NCBI GenBank assembly: GCA_044508835.1
Contig: JBIQHD010000018.1
Location: 1 to 64,000 of the forward strand
Direction: 5' to 3'
From: JAKFDI01 sp044508835
GTDB taxonomy: Bacteria; Pseudomonadota; Gammaproteobacteria; Burkholderiales; Burkholderiaceae_C
Length of the DNA: 64,000 bases
Under the pieces are notes generated by a model. The model worked only from the letters and a program-made list of their open reading frames with translations, had not been told where the DNA came from and searched no databases. A program made the translations under genes and the position numbers. Shown in pieces: positions 1-8,998 of the stretch (its first letter is position 1; each line of letters starts with the position of its first letter).

Positions 1-83
1 CTTGCTCAATGTCTGCAGTTGCCGCTGTCGCGCGCGTTGTGCAGACCTTCCCTGAGCGCTATGAAGGCTTGACGCGGACCATA

Positions 84-182
84 GAACCTCAGCGCGAACG
101 GGTTGGTGGGGCGAGCGCTTCGATACCTCAGCACGAACGGGGCTTCGGGCGACGATCGCTTCGATACATCAGCGCGAACGGG
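84..182. repeat. Three tandem-like copies of a dispersed intergenic repeat half-element
   Basis: Three imperfect direct copies of a CTCAG-CGCGAACGG type unit occur at about 84-102, 118-142 and 159-182. The two better copies carry the full CTTCGATACCTCAG core or a one-base variant. The same core forms hairpins at 26987-27053 and 61866-61957. Here only one orientation is present, so no long stem forms. The block lies just after the stop of the lyase gene at the end of the prp operon. The rest of positions 1-192 shows no gene I can support. Confidence 0.75.
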
Positions 183-192
183 TCAATGAGGA

Positions 193-1056
193 TCAGGCCT
201 GGTACCGCCGCTCCAACTCGTCCCACTGCGGCTTGCCGACCAGTCGCTGCCGCTCGGCGAACGGCGTGACGATCGACCGGTCCTCGTCCACCCGCCCCGT
301 GTCGCGCAACAGGCCCAGCACCTTCTGCATGCCCGCCACCGCGCCCTGCAGCGCGGCATTGGCATAGAGCACGAAACCGTAGCCCAGCGCGCCGAGCTCG
401 CCGGCGTCGACGATGGGCGTCCTGCCGCCGATCACCAGGTTCATGAGCTGCGGCCTGTCCAGGCGCCGCGGCAGCGCGCGCACGTCCTCGGCGGTGGTGA
501 CGGCCTCGACGAAGAGGATGTCGGCGCCGGCCTCGGCGAAGCGCTGGGCCCTCTCGATCGCCGCCTCCACGCCCTGCGTCGCGGCGGCGTCGGTGCGCGC
601 CATGACGAGCAGGTCCGCATCCCGGCGCGCGTCGACGGCCGCCTTGATCTTGCCCACCGCCTCGTCGAGCGCGATCACCTCCTTGCCGGCGAAGTGCCCG
701 CAGCGCTTGGGCGCCACCTGGTCCTCGAGCTGGATGCAGTCCGCGCCGGCGCGCTCGAGCACGCGCACGGTGTGGCGCACGTTGAGCGCGTTGCCGAAGC
801 CGGTGTCCGCGTCCACGATCAGCGGCAGCGCCACCGCATCGCGGATGCGCGCGGTGTGGTCGGCGATCTCGGCCAGCCCCATGAACCCCTGGTCGGGCAG
901 GCCGAACCACATGTTGGTGACGCCCGCGCCGGTGACGTAGATGGCCTCGAACCCGAGGTCTTCCACCACGCGCGCCGACAGCGCGTTGAAGGCGCCCGGC
1001 ACCAGCACGCCGCGGCGCGCATCGGCCAGCGCACGAAGCTGCTTTCTCGTGCTCAT
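193..1056 (-). CDS. Isocitrate lyase/PEP mutase family lyase, candidate 2-methylisocitrate lyase
   Basis: 287 residues forming a single PEP-mutase/isocitrate-lyase barrel. Visible motifs are VDADTGFG at residues 81-88 (metal-binding acidic residues), ED at 111-112 and the catalytic-loop signature KRCGHF at 117-122. It is last in the prpC-prpD operon, 2 bp after prpD, where PrpB (2-methylisocitrate to pyruvate plus succinate) is expected. Its N-terminus and loop differ from classical PrpB, which has KRCGHRPNK, and look more like the oxaloacetate decarboxylase or carboxyphosphonoenolpyruvate mutase-like branch. Position suggests it does the methylisocitrate cleavage step; that is inference. The start at 1056 (MSTRKQ) is favoured by the tight junction with prpD. 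Confidence 0.85.
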   Translation of the reverse strand: MSTRKQLRALADARRGVLVPGAFNALSARVVEDLGFEAIYVTGAGVTNMWFGLPDQGFMGLAEIADHTARIRDAVALPLIVDADTGFGNALNVRHTVRVLERAGADCIQLEDQVAPKRCGHFAGKEVIALDEAVGKIKAAVDARRDADLLVMARTDAAATQGVEAAIERAQRFAEAGADILFVEAVTTAEDVRALPRRLDRPQLMNLVIGGRTPIVDAGELGALGYGFVLYANAALQGAVAGMQKVLGLLRDTGRVDEDRSIVTPFAERQRLVGKPQWDELERRYQA

Positions 1057-1058
1057 CG

Positions 1059-2516
1059 TCACGCCGCGATCTGGTACAGGTCCACGTACTCGTGCACCGG
1101 CATCGCCTCGAGGCGCGCCTGGTCGAGGCTCGCGTCGAGGATGGCCCGGCACTGCTTCTCGGGAAGGCGGCGCGCGAGGTTGGCGCGGAACTTCGCCTCG
1201 AGCAGCGGAATGCCGTCGGCGCGGCGGCGCTGGTGGCCGATGGGGTACTCGACGACGACCTCGTCGAGCGTCGTGCCGTCGTTCAGCTCGACCGTCAGCG
1301 CGTTGGCGATGCTGCGCTTGTCGGGATCGTGGTAGTCCTTCGTGAATCGCGCATCCTCGACGCAGTCGATCTTCTCGCGCAGCGCGTCGATGCGCGGGTC
1401 GGCGGCCGCCGCGTCCTCGTAGTCGGCGGCGGTGAGGCGGCCGAAGATCAGCGGCACGGCCACCATGTACTGGATGCAGTGGTCGCGGTCGGCCGGGTTG
1501 TCCAGCGGCCCCTTCTTGTCGATGATGCGCAGGCAGGCCTCGTGCGTGCGGATGGTGACGCGGCGGATGTCGGCGGCCGTGCGGCCGGCGGCCTCCAGGC
1601 GCTGGTGCAGCGTCATGGCCGCTTCCACCGCCGTCTGGCTGTGGAACTCGGCCGGGAAGCTGATCTTGAACAGCACGTGCTCCATCACGTAGCTGCCGTA
1701 CGGGCGCTGGAACCTGAACGGCTGTCCCTTGAAGAGCACGTCGTAGAAGCCCCAGGTCTTGGCCGTGAGCACGCCCGGGCAGCCCATCTCGCCGGTCCTG
1801 GCGATGAGCGCCAGGCGCACGGCGCGGCTGGTGGCGTCGCCCGCGGCCCAGCTCTTGCGGCTGCCGGTGTTGGGCGCGTGGCGGTAGGTGCGCAGGCTCT
1901 GCCCGTCGACCCAGGCGAGCGAGACCGCGTTGACGATCTCCTCGCGCGTGAGCCCGAGCAGTTGCCCCACCACCGCGGTGCTGGCCACCTTGACCAGCAC
2001 CACGTGGTCGAGGCCCACCCGGTTGAACGAGTTCTCCAGCGCGATGCAGCCCTGGATCTCGTGCGCCTTGATCATGGCCGTGAGCACGGCCCGCATCGTC
2101 AGCGGCGGCTTGCCGGCGGCCACCGCCGTGCGGCTCAGCCAGTCGGCGGTGGCGAGGATGCCGCCCAGGTTGTCGCTCGGGTGGCCCCACTCGGCGGCCA
2201 GCCAGGTGTCGTTGAAGTCGAGCCAGCGGATCATGGCGCCGATGTTGAACGCCGCCTGCACCGGGTCGAGCTGGTGCGGCGTGCCCGGCACCTTCGCGCC
2301 GTGGGGCACCACGGTGCCCGGCACCACCGGCCCGAGCAGCTTGGTGCAGGCGGGGTATTCGAGCGCCTCCAGGCCGCAGCCCAGCGTGTCGATCAGGCAG
2401 TTGCGCGCGGTCTCGTAGGCCAGCGGGCTGCGCACCTCGTAGTCGATGACGTAGTCGGCGATGTCGACCAGCACCTGGTCGGGCTCGGGGCGGACGTTGG
2501 AAAGGGGGGCGGACAT
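1059..2516 (-). CDS. prpD: 2-methylcitrate dehydratase PrpD
   Basis: 485 residues, the normal PrpD length, and closely similar along its whole length to the enterobacterial protein as I recall it (for example DTLGCGLEALEYPACTKLLG near the N-terminus, then WLDFNDTWLAAEWGHPSDN). PrpD is an MmgE/PrpD-fold, cofactor-free dehydratase that converts 2-methylcitrate to 2-methyl-cis-aconitate in cytosolic propionate breakdown. It follows prpC by 29 bp and precedes the lyase by 2 bp, so the three are very probably one transcript. The start is MSAPLSN at 2516; an ATG two codons upstream (MPM) is possible. No defects seen. Confidence 0.96.
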   Translation of the reverse strand: MSAPLSNVRPEPDQVLVDIADYVIDYEVRSPLAYETARNCLIDTLGCGLEALEYPACTKLLGPVVPGTVVPHGAKVPGTPHQLDPVQAAFNIGAMIRWLDFNDTWLAAEWGHPSDNLGGILATADWLSRTAVAAGKPPLTMRAVLTAMIKAHEIQGCIALENSFNRVGLDHVVLVKVASTAVVGQLLGLTREEIVNAVSLAWVDGQSLRTYRHAPNTGSRKSWAAGDATSRAVRLALIARTGEMGCPGVLTAKTWGFYDVLFKGQPFRFQRPYGSYVMEHVLFKISFPAEFHSQTAVEAAMTLHQRLEAAGRTAADIRRVTIRTHEACLRIIDKKGPLDNPADRDHCIQYMVAVPLIFGRLTAADYEDAAAADPRIDALREKIDCVEDARFTKDYHDPDKRSIANALTVELNDGTTLDEVVVEYPIGHQRRRADGIPLLEAKFRANLARRLPEKQCRAILDASLDQARLEAMPVHEYVDLYQIAA

Positions 2517-2545
2517 GGGCAGTGGAACGTGAGGAATGGCGGTGC

Positions 2546-3696
<1,151 letters not shown>

Positions 3697-3700
<4 letters not shown>

Positions 3701-4203
3701 CGGGCGGTCTCCTCGGGATCCGGGACGTGCAGGAGGGGCGGGCGGCGCGACGACGGCGGCAGCAGCGCGATCGCGCACGGCCGCCCCGCGGCGTCGACGG
3801 CGACCAGCTCGAAATCGCCGCGCAGCGCGTCGTCGGCGCCCGTGGGCATGGCCGCGTCGAGGCAGGCCGCGACGCGCGCCGTCAGCGACGTGCGGCCGAC
3901 GCGGGTCACGCGCGCCGTGAACCGCAGCACCGCGCCCGCCGGCACCGGCTTCAGGAACTGGATGCGATCGGCCGCGGCCATGACCACGGGCTGCCGCGTG
4001 TAGCGAGTCGCCACCAGGTAGGCCATCTTTCCCAGCAGGGCCAGGCCATGCGGCGCGAACAGCGTGCCGTAGTGGTTGGTCTGCTCGGGCAGCACCAGCT
4101 CGGTCTGGGTCAGCGTGTCGAGCGGCGACCCGGCGGGGCCGCCCGCATCGTCCCCGCCATGCGGCGAGAGCGGGTCGGGGTCGGGCTGTCGAACGCGGTT
4201 CAT
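3697..4203 (-). CDS. Hotdog-fold acyl-CoA thioesterase family protein
   Basis: 168 residues from the ATG at 4203; an in-frame start at 4230 would give 177. It has one hotdog domain with the pattern NHYGTLFAPHGLALLGKMAY, followed by F-x-x-PVPAG and VGRTSLTA, as in YciA/BFIT-type acyl-CoA thioesterases. It is first in the prp operon and overlaps prpC by 4 bp. Such an enzyme could relieve a build-up of propionyl- or methylmalonyl-like CoA esters; the substrate is not readable from sequence. Neither start has a strong ribosome-binding site. I prefer 4203 because the upstream TTTGCAA-type sites reach to 4230. Confidence 0.8.
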
Positions 4204-4229
4204 TCGTGGGTGCTCGGTGCGCATGGTCA

Positions 4230-4320
4230 TTCGCAATCTTTGCAATGCGATAAGCTGTCGGCAACACTGAATTGGCGTAGGGATGCGAAGGAATGGCGGC
4301 AATGTTGCGAATTTTGTGAA
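4230..4320. promoter_or_regulatory. Divergent prp control region with TTTGCAA-like regulator half-sites
   Basis: Between the divergent operon and regulator there are paired short motifs: TTCGCAA at 4230-4236 and TTTGCAA at 4239-4245, then TTGCGAA at 4305-4311 and TTTTGTGAA at 4312-4320. RamB and mycobacterial PrpR, relatives of the regulator encoded here, recognise TTTGCAAA-type sequences. The motifs are seen directly; their assignment as operators is inference. The right-hand pair lies just before the favoured regulator start at 4334, as expected for autoregulation. Confidence 0.5.
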
Positions 4321-4333
4321 CAGGCCTCGGGCG

Positions 4334-5752
4334 ATGCGGAAGACCTTCATGGGCGTGCGCCTGCGCACGCTGCGCGAACAGCGCGCGATGACGCAGGCGG
4401 CGCTGGCGCAGCAGCTCGGGCTGTCCGCCAGCTACGTCAACCAGCTCGAGAACAACCAGCGCCCGCTCACGGTGCCGGTGCTGCTGCGCCTGCAGTCGGC
4501 CCTCGGCGTGGACCTGCAGGTGTTCTCGGAAGACGAGGAGGCGCGCCTGCTCGCGCAGCTGCAGGACGCGGTGGCCGATGCCGGCCCGGGCGGCGCGGTG
4601 CCGATGTCGGAAGTGCAGGCGCTGGCGCAGCAGATGCCGGCGCTGGCGCAGCGCATGATCCGGCTGCACAAGCTGGCGCGCGATGCGCAGGAGCGCCTCG
4701 AAGTGGCGATGGAAGGCCTCTCGATGGACCGCGGGACGGTGCCCGTGGTGGTGCCGGCGCAGCCGCACGAGGAAGTGCGCGACTTCTTCTATGCCCGCCA
4801 CAACCACATCGCCGAACTCGACCTGCTGGCCGAGGACGTGCATGCCGACCTTCGCGCGGCCTCGCCGCTGGCCGGCGACCTGGTGCCGCGGCTCGAGCAG
4901 CGCCTGAAGCGCCGGCACGGCATCGCCACGCGGATGGACGCCGAGACGGGCCTGCGCGACTTCGATGCGTCGCGGCGCGTGCTTCACCTGCACGCCGCGC
5001 TCGAGCCCGGCCAGCGGGCCTTCCAGCTCGCCACGCAGCTCGCGCTGATCGAGGCGGCCGACGCGATCTCCGGGCTGGTGGCGGGCGACGCCTTCCGCAA
5101 CGACGAATCGCGCGCCCTGGCGCGCATCGGCCTCGCGAGCTATTTCGCGGGCGCGCTGGTGCTGCCCTACGCGCCGTTCCTCGCCGCCGCCGAGTCGCTC
5201 GGCTACGACATCGAACGGCTGTCGCGCCGCTTCGGCGTGGGCTTCGAGACGGTGTGCCATCGCCTGTCGACGCTGCAGCGGCCGCAGGCGCGGGGCGTCC
5301 CGTTCTTCTTCGTGCGCGTGGACCGCGCCGGCAACATCTCCAAGCGGCAGTCGGCGACCGACTTCCACTTCTCGCGCACCGGCGGCACCTGCCCGCTGTG
5401 GAACGTCTACGAGGCCTTCTCCCACCCCGGGCGCGTGCTGACCCAGCTCGCGTCGATGCCCGACGGCCGGACCTATCTGTGGATCGCGCGCTGCATCCGC
5501 CACGAGACCGGCGGCTTCGGCTCGCCGACGCGCGAGTTCGCCGTGGCGCTCGGCTGCGACAGCCGCCATGCCGCCCGCCTCGTGTATGCGCGCGGGCTCG
5601 CCCTGGACGACCCGGGCGCGGCCACGCCCATCGGCCCCGGCTGCAAGGTGTGCGAGCGCCGCGGCTGCCCGCAGCGCGCCTTCCCGGCACTGGGCAGGCG
5701 GCTCGCGGTCAACGAGGACCAGCGGCTGCTCGAGCCCTACGCCAGCACCTGA
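4334..5752 (+). CDS. RamB/PrpR (ScfR)-type short-chain acyl-CoA regulator
   Basis: 472 residues. An N-terminal XRE-type helix-turn-helix (about 8-62, MTQAALAQQLGLSASYVNQL) is followed by an IrrE-like domain and the long C-terminal domain of the ScfR/RamB family. Near the C-terminus CKVCERRGC gives a Cys-x2-Cys-x4-Cys pattern matching the Fe-S cysteines reported for mycobacterial PrpR. Such regulators sense short-chain acyl-CoA and control methylcitrate or glyoxylate genes. It is divergent from the prp operon, replacing the sigma54-dependent PrpR of enterics. An in-frame ATG at 4283 exists, but MRKTFMGVRLRTLRE at 4334 matches the usual family start. Confidence 0.88.
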   Translation: MRKTFMGVRLRTLREQRAMTQAALAQQLGLSASYVNQLENNQRPLTVPVLLRLQSALGVDLQVFSEDEEARLLAQLQDAVADAGPGGAVPMSEVQALAQQMPALAQRMIRLHKLARDAQERLEVAMEGLSMDRGTVPVVVPAQPHEEVRDFFYARHNHIAELDLLAEDVHADLRAASPLAGDLVPRLEQRLKRRHGIATRMDAETGLRDFDASRRVLHLHAALEPGQRAFQLATQLALIEAADAISGLVAGDAFRNDESRALARIGLASYFAGALVLPYAPFLAAAESLGYDIERLSRRFGVGFETVCHRLSTLQRPQARGVPFFFVRVDRAGNISKRQSATDFHFSRTGGTCPLWNVYEAFSHPGRVLTQLASMPDGRTYLWIARCIRHETGGFGSPTREFAVALGCDSRHAARLVYARGLALDDPGAATPIGPGCKVCERRGCPQRAFPALGRRLAVNEDQRLLEPYAST

Positions 5753-5812
5753 CCGGGCCCCTTCTGACCCTCGTCAAAGACGGGCCGGTTTCGCCCGGCA
5801 GCCCGATTGTGA

Positions 5813-5860
5813 ACACTACCGGTAGCGTCTAGGCTCGCGCCCTGACACTACATCTAGCGT
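5813..5860 (+). promoter_or_regulatory. Two tandem NrdR-box-like sites upstream of nrdD
   Basis: ACACTACCGGTAGCGT at 5813-5828 and ACACTACATCTAGCGT at 5845-5860 both fit the NrdR consensus shape (ACAC-TA ... TA-GTGT). Their starts are 32 bp apart, about three helical turns, as usual for NrdR box pairs. The second ends 6 bp before the nrdD ATG, so bound repressor would cover the ribosome-binding region. No strong Shine-Dalgarno is visible. NrdR itself is not encoded in the window. Confidence 0.8.
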
Positions 5861-5866
5861 TCACCC

Positions 5867-7870
5867 ATGAGCCTCCTCCCCGACCACCTGATCAAGCGCG
5901 ACGGCAGCGTGCGGCCCTTCGACGCCGCCCGGATCACCTCGGCCCTCGCCCGCGCCGGCCTCGCCGGCGGCGAGTTCGATGCCGCGCGCGCCGCCGCCCT
6001 GTGCGAGGACGCCGTGCTGCCGCGGCTGTGCGAACTCGGGCAGGCCACGCCCCACGTCGAGCAGGTGCAGGACGTCGTGGAGGCCGTGCTGTTCGACGCC
6101 GGCTACCGCGCCACGCTGCGCGCCTACATCGTCTACCGCGAGCAGCACCGCAAGCTGCGCGCCGCGCGCCGCAGCCTGGTCGACGTCGAGCGGTCGATGA
6201 ACGAGTACCTGCAGCAGACCGACTGGCGCGTCAACGCCAACGCCAACCAGGGCTACTCGCTCGGCGGGCTGATCCTCAACGTCTCGGGCAAGGTGGTGGC
6301 CAACTACTGGCTCGACCACGTCTACCCGCCCGAGGTCGGCCGGGCCCACCGCGAGGCCGACCTGCACATCCACGACCTGGACATGCTCAGCGGCTACTGC
6401 GCCGGCTGGTCGCTGCGCACGCTGCTGCACGAAGGGCTCAACGGCGTGCCCGGCAAGGTCGAGGCCGGCCCGCCGCTGCACCTGTCCAGCGCGGTGGGGC
6501 AGATCGTCAACTTCCTCGGCACCATGCAGAACGAATGGGCCGGCGCCCAGGCGTTCAGCTCCTTCGACACCTACCTCGCGCCCTACGTGCGCAAGGACGC
6601 GCTCGGCTACGCGCAGGTCCGCCAGTGCATGCAGGAGCTGATCTACAACCTGAACGTGCCCTCGCGCTGGGGCACGCAGACGCCGTTCACCAACCTCACC
6701 TTCGACTGGGTGTGCCCCGAGGACCTGCGCGAGCAGGTGCCGGTGATCGGCGGCGTGGAGATGCCCTTCGCCTACGGCGAGCTGCAGGCCGAGATGGACC
6801 TCATCAACCGCGCCTACATCGACGTGATGTGCGCCGGCGACGCGAAGGGGCGCGTGTTCACCTTCCCGATCCCCACCTACAACATCACGCCCGACTTCGA
6901 CTGGGAGGGCCCGAACGCGCGGGCGCTGTTCGAGATGACGGCGCGCTACGGCCTGCCCTACTTCCAGAACTTCATCAACTCGGAGCTCAAGCCCAACCAG
7001 ATCCGCTCCATGTGCTGCCGGCTGCAGCTCGACCTGCGCGAGCTGCTCAAGCGCGGCAACGGCCTGTTCGGCTCGGCCGAGCAGACCGGCTCGCTGGGCG
7101 TGGTGACGGTCAACTGCGCGCGGCTGGGCCACGTGCACGCGGGCGACGAGGCGGCGCTGTTCGCGCGGCTGGACGAGCTGCTGGAGCTGGGCCGCCAGAG
7201 CCTGGAGATCAAGCGCAAGGTGATCCAGCGCCACATGGACCAGGGCCTGTTCCCCTACACCCGGCGCTATCTCGGCACGCTGCGCAACCACTTCTCCACG
7301 CTGGGCGTGAACGGCATCAACGAGATGGTGCGCAACTTCACCGGCGACCGGCACGACCTCACCACCGAATGGGGCCACGGCTTCGCGCTGCGCCTGCTCG
7401 ACCACGTGCGCGCGCGCATGCTGGCCTTCCAGGAGGAGACGGGGCACATGTACAACCTCGAGGCCACGCCGGCCGAGGGCACGACCTACCGCTTCGCCAA
7501 GGAAGACCGCAAGCGCTTCCCCGGCATCCTGCAGGCGGGCACGGCGCAGCACCCGTACTACACCAACTCGTCGCAGCTGCCGGTCGGCTTCACCGACGAC
7601 CCGTTCGAGGCGCTGGAGCGGCAGGACGAGCTGCAGCGCAAGTACACCGGCGGCACCGTGCTGCACCTGTACATGAACGAGCGCCTGTCCAGCCCCGAGG
7701 CCTGCCGCGAGCTGGTGCGGCGCTCGCTCACGCGGTTCCGGCTGCCCTACATCACGGTGACGCCGACCTTCTCGATCTGCCCCACGCACGGCTACCTGGC
7801 CGGGCACCAGGAGTTCTGCCCCAAGTGCGACGCCGAGATCCTGGCGCGCAAGCAAGCCGTCGCGGCGTGA
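5867..7870 (+). CDS. nrdD: Anaerobic (class III) ribonucleoside-triphosphate reductase, large part without the glycyl-radical tail
   Basis: 667 residues. An N-terminal ATP-cone (about 8-105) is followed by the class III catalytic barrel with MCCRLQLD cysteines. A C-terminal zinc site comprises ICPTHGYLAG and FCPKCDAE. It reduces ribonucleoside triphosphates to deoxyribonucleotides without oxygen, using a protein glycyl radical. The expected RV(C/M)GY glycyl-radical segment is absent: the protein stops right after the zinc site. That segment is a separate gene 46 bp downstream in another frame. NrdR-like boxes upstream and nrdG downstream support the role. Confidence 0.93.
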   Translation: MSLLPDHLIKRDGSVRPFDAARITSALARAGLAGGEFDAARAAALCEDAVLPRLCELGQATPHVEQVQDVVEAVLFDAGYRATLRAYIVYREQHRKLRAARRSLVDVERSMNEYLQQTDWRVNANANQGYSLGGLILNVSGKVVANYWLDHVYPPEVGRAHREADLHIHDLDMLSGYCAGWSLRTLLHEGLNGVPGKVEAGPPLHLSSAVGQIVNFLGTMQNEWAGAQAFSSFDTYLAPYVRKDALGYAQVRQCMQELIYNLNVPSRWGTQTPFTNLTFDWVCPEDLREQVPVIGGVEMPFAYGELQAEMDLINRAYIDVMCAGDAKGRVFTFPIPTYNITPDFDWEGPNARALFEMTARYGLPYFQNFINSELKPNQIRSMCCRLQLDLRELLKRGNGLFGSAEQTGSLGVVTVNCARLGHVHAGDEAALFARLDELLELGRQSLEIKRKVIQRHMDQGLFPYTRRYLGTLRNHFSTLGVNGINEMVRNFTGDRHDLTTEWGHGFALRLLDHVRARMLAFQEETGHMYNLEATPAEGTTYRFAKEDRKRFPGILQAGTAQHPYYTNSSQLPVGFTDDPFEALERQDELQRKYTGGTVLHLYMNERLSSPEACRELVRRSLTRFRLPYITVTPTFSICPTHGYLAGHQEFCPKCDAEILARKQAVAA

Positions 7871-7916
7871 GAACGCCCGGCACCTCCCACCCGACCGACC
7901 CCCAAGGAGAGACACG

Positions 7917-8117
7917 ATGACCCAGGCCGCAACGACCGCCGTTTCCACCCTTCAATCGCCCACGCTGCGCGACGACGAGCGCCAGCGCTGCGAGGTGTGG
8001 ACCCGCGTGATGGGCTACCACCGCCCGGTGGCGTCCTTCAACATCGGCAAGCAGGGCGAGTTCCAGGAGCGCCTGCACTTCGAGGAATCGCGCTGCGGCG
8101 CGCCGGCGGCGGCCTGA
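7917..8117 (+). CDS. Stand-alone glycyl-radical domain of class III ribonucleotide reductase
   Basis: 66 residues. After a short variable N-terminus comes CEVWTRVMGYHRPVASFNIG, which matches the C-terminal glycyl-radical segment of NrdD; the radical Gly would be Gly33. It then runs GKQGEFQERLHF, also typical of NrdD tails. A strong AAGGAGA site sits about 6 bp before its ATG, and the gene is in a different frame from nrdD, so this is a separately translated protein rather than a simple readthrough. It presumably docks on the NrdD barrel and is activated by NrdG, analogous to the YfiD spare part of pyruvate formate-lyase. Confidence 0.88.
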   Translation: MTQAATTAVSTLQSPTLRDDERQRCEVWTRVMGYHRPVASFNIGKQGEFQERLHFEESRCGAPAAA

Positions 8118-8121
8118 GGCC

Positions 8122-8853
8122 GTGCCCGTCCCGATGCCGGCGGCAGCGCCGCGCCGGGTGCGGGCCGGCCTGCGGCTCGGCGGCCTCGTGCCGTTCACGA
8201 GCATCGACTACCCCGGCAAGCTCAGCGCCGTGGTCTTCGTGCAGGGCTGCCCGTGGCGCTGCGGCTACTGCCACAACCCGCACCTGCAGCCGCGCGGCGC
8301 CGCACCCGGCCCCGCCTGGGCCGAGGTGATGGCCCGGCTGCGCCGGCGCGCCGGCCTGCTCGATGCCGTGGTGTTCAGCGGCGGCGAGCCCACCATCGAT
8401 CCCGCGCTGGGCGAGGCCATGGACGAGGTGCGCGCGCTGGGCCTGTCCGTCGGGCTGCACAGCGCGGGCACCCACCCGAGGCGCCTGCGCGAGGTGCTGC
8501 CGCGCGTCGACTGGATCGGCCTGGACGTCAAGGCGCCGCTGGACGACGACGCCCTGCACGACCGCACGACGGGCGTGCGCGGCAGCGCCCGCGCGGCGCG
8601 CGAGAGCGTGCACGCCGTGCTGGCCTCCGGCACGGCCCACGAGTTCCGCACCACCGCCCACCCGGACCTGCTGGACGATGACGCCCTGCTGCGCCTGGCC
8701 GACGGGCTGGCGCGGCAGGGCGCCACGCACCATGCGCTGCAGGTGGCGCGGCCGGCGGGCACGCTGGGCGCCGTGCCCGCGGACTACCCGGCCCCCGCTA
8801 CCCTCGAACGGCTGCGGCGGATGTTCGAGCACTTCACCCTGCGCCGCGATTGA
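8122..8853 (+). CDS. nrdG: Anaerobic ribonucleotide reductase activase (radical SAM) NrdG
   Basis: 243 residues from a GTG at 8122; an ATG at 8134 is the alternative. The radical-SAM cluster motif CPWRCGYC (Cys43, Cys47, Cys50) is followed by VVFSGGEPT, the SAM-binding GGE motif. It uses a 4Fe-4S cluster and S-adenosylmethionine to generate the glycyl radical on the reductase. It starts 4 bp after the glycyl-radical gene, completing nrdD, radical domain, nrdG. The length and N-terminus (TSIDYPGKLSAVVF) match the NrdG subgroup that pairs with NrdDs carrying RVMGY-type radical sites. Confidence 0.93.
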   Translation: MPVPMPAAAPRRVRAGLRLGGLVPFTSIDYPGKLSAVVFVQGCPWRCGYCHNPHLQPRGAAPGPAWAEVMARLRRRAGLLDAVVFSGGEPTIDPALGEAMDEVRALGLSVGLHSAGTHPRRLREVLPRVDWIGLDVKAPLDDDALHDRTTGVRGSARAARESVHAVLASGTAHEFRTTAHPDLLDDDALLRLADGLARQGATHHALQVARPAGTLGAVPADYPAPATLERLRRMFEHFTLRRD

Positions 8854-8998
8854 GCCCCCTGCCCGGCGGACGTCGGGCATGACGGCATCCGGCGCCTTCC
8901 AGGCCGCCGGGCCCGGGAAGCGCTTAGAGTGCCCGCATCGCCCATCCACCGCGGGCCGGTGCAGACGTTCCCCGCCGCCCGAGCTTCGAGGAACCCGG

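Noticed and set aside
9..269. Short plus-strand open frame at the window start
   Set aside because: It consists largely of the dispersed repeat units and runs antisense into the lyase gene; no protein family resemblance.
193..2190. A single 665-codon minus-strand frame spanning the lyase and part of prpD
   Set aside because: Only its last 287 codons, from 1056, are the lyase. The upstream part is an out-of-frame reading of prpD.
7860..7920. Frameshift explanation for the missing NrdD tail
   Set aside because: nrdD ends with a clean stop, followed by an untranslated 46 bp with a strong Shine-Dalgarno and a separate ATG. The small protein also has its own N-terminal residues, so a true split is more likely than a single indel.
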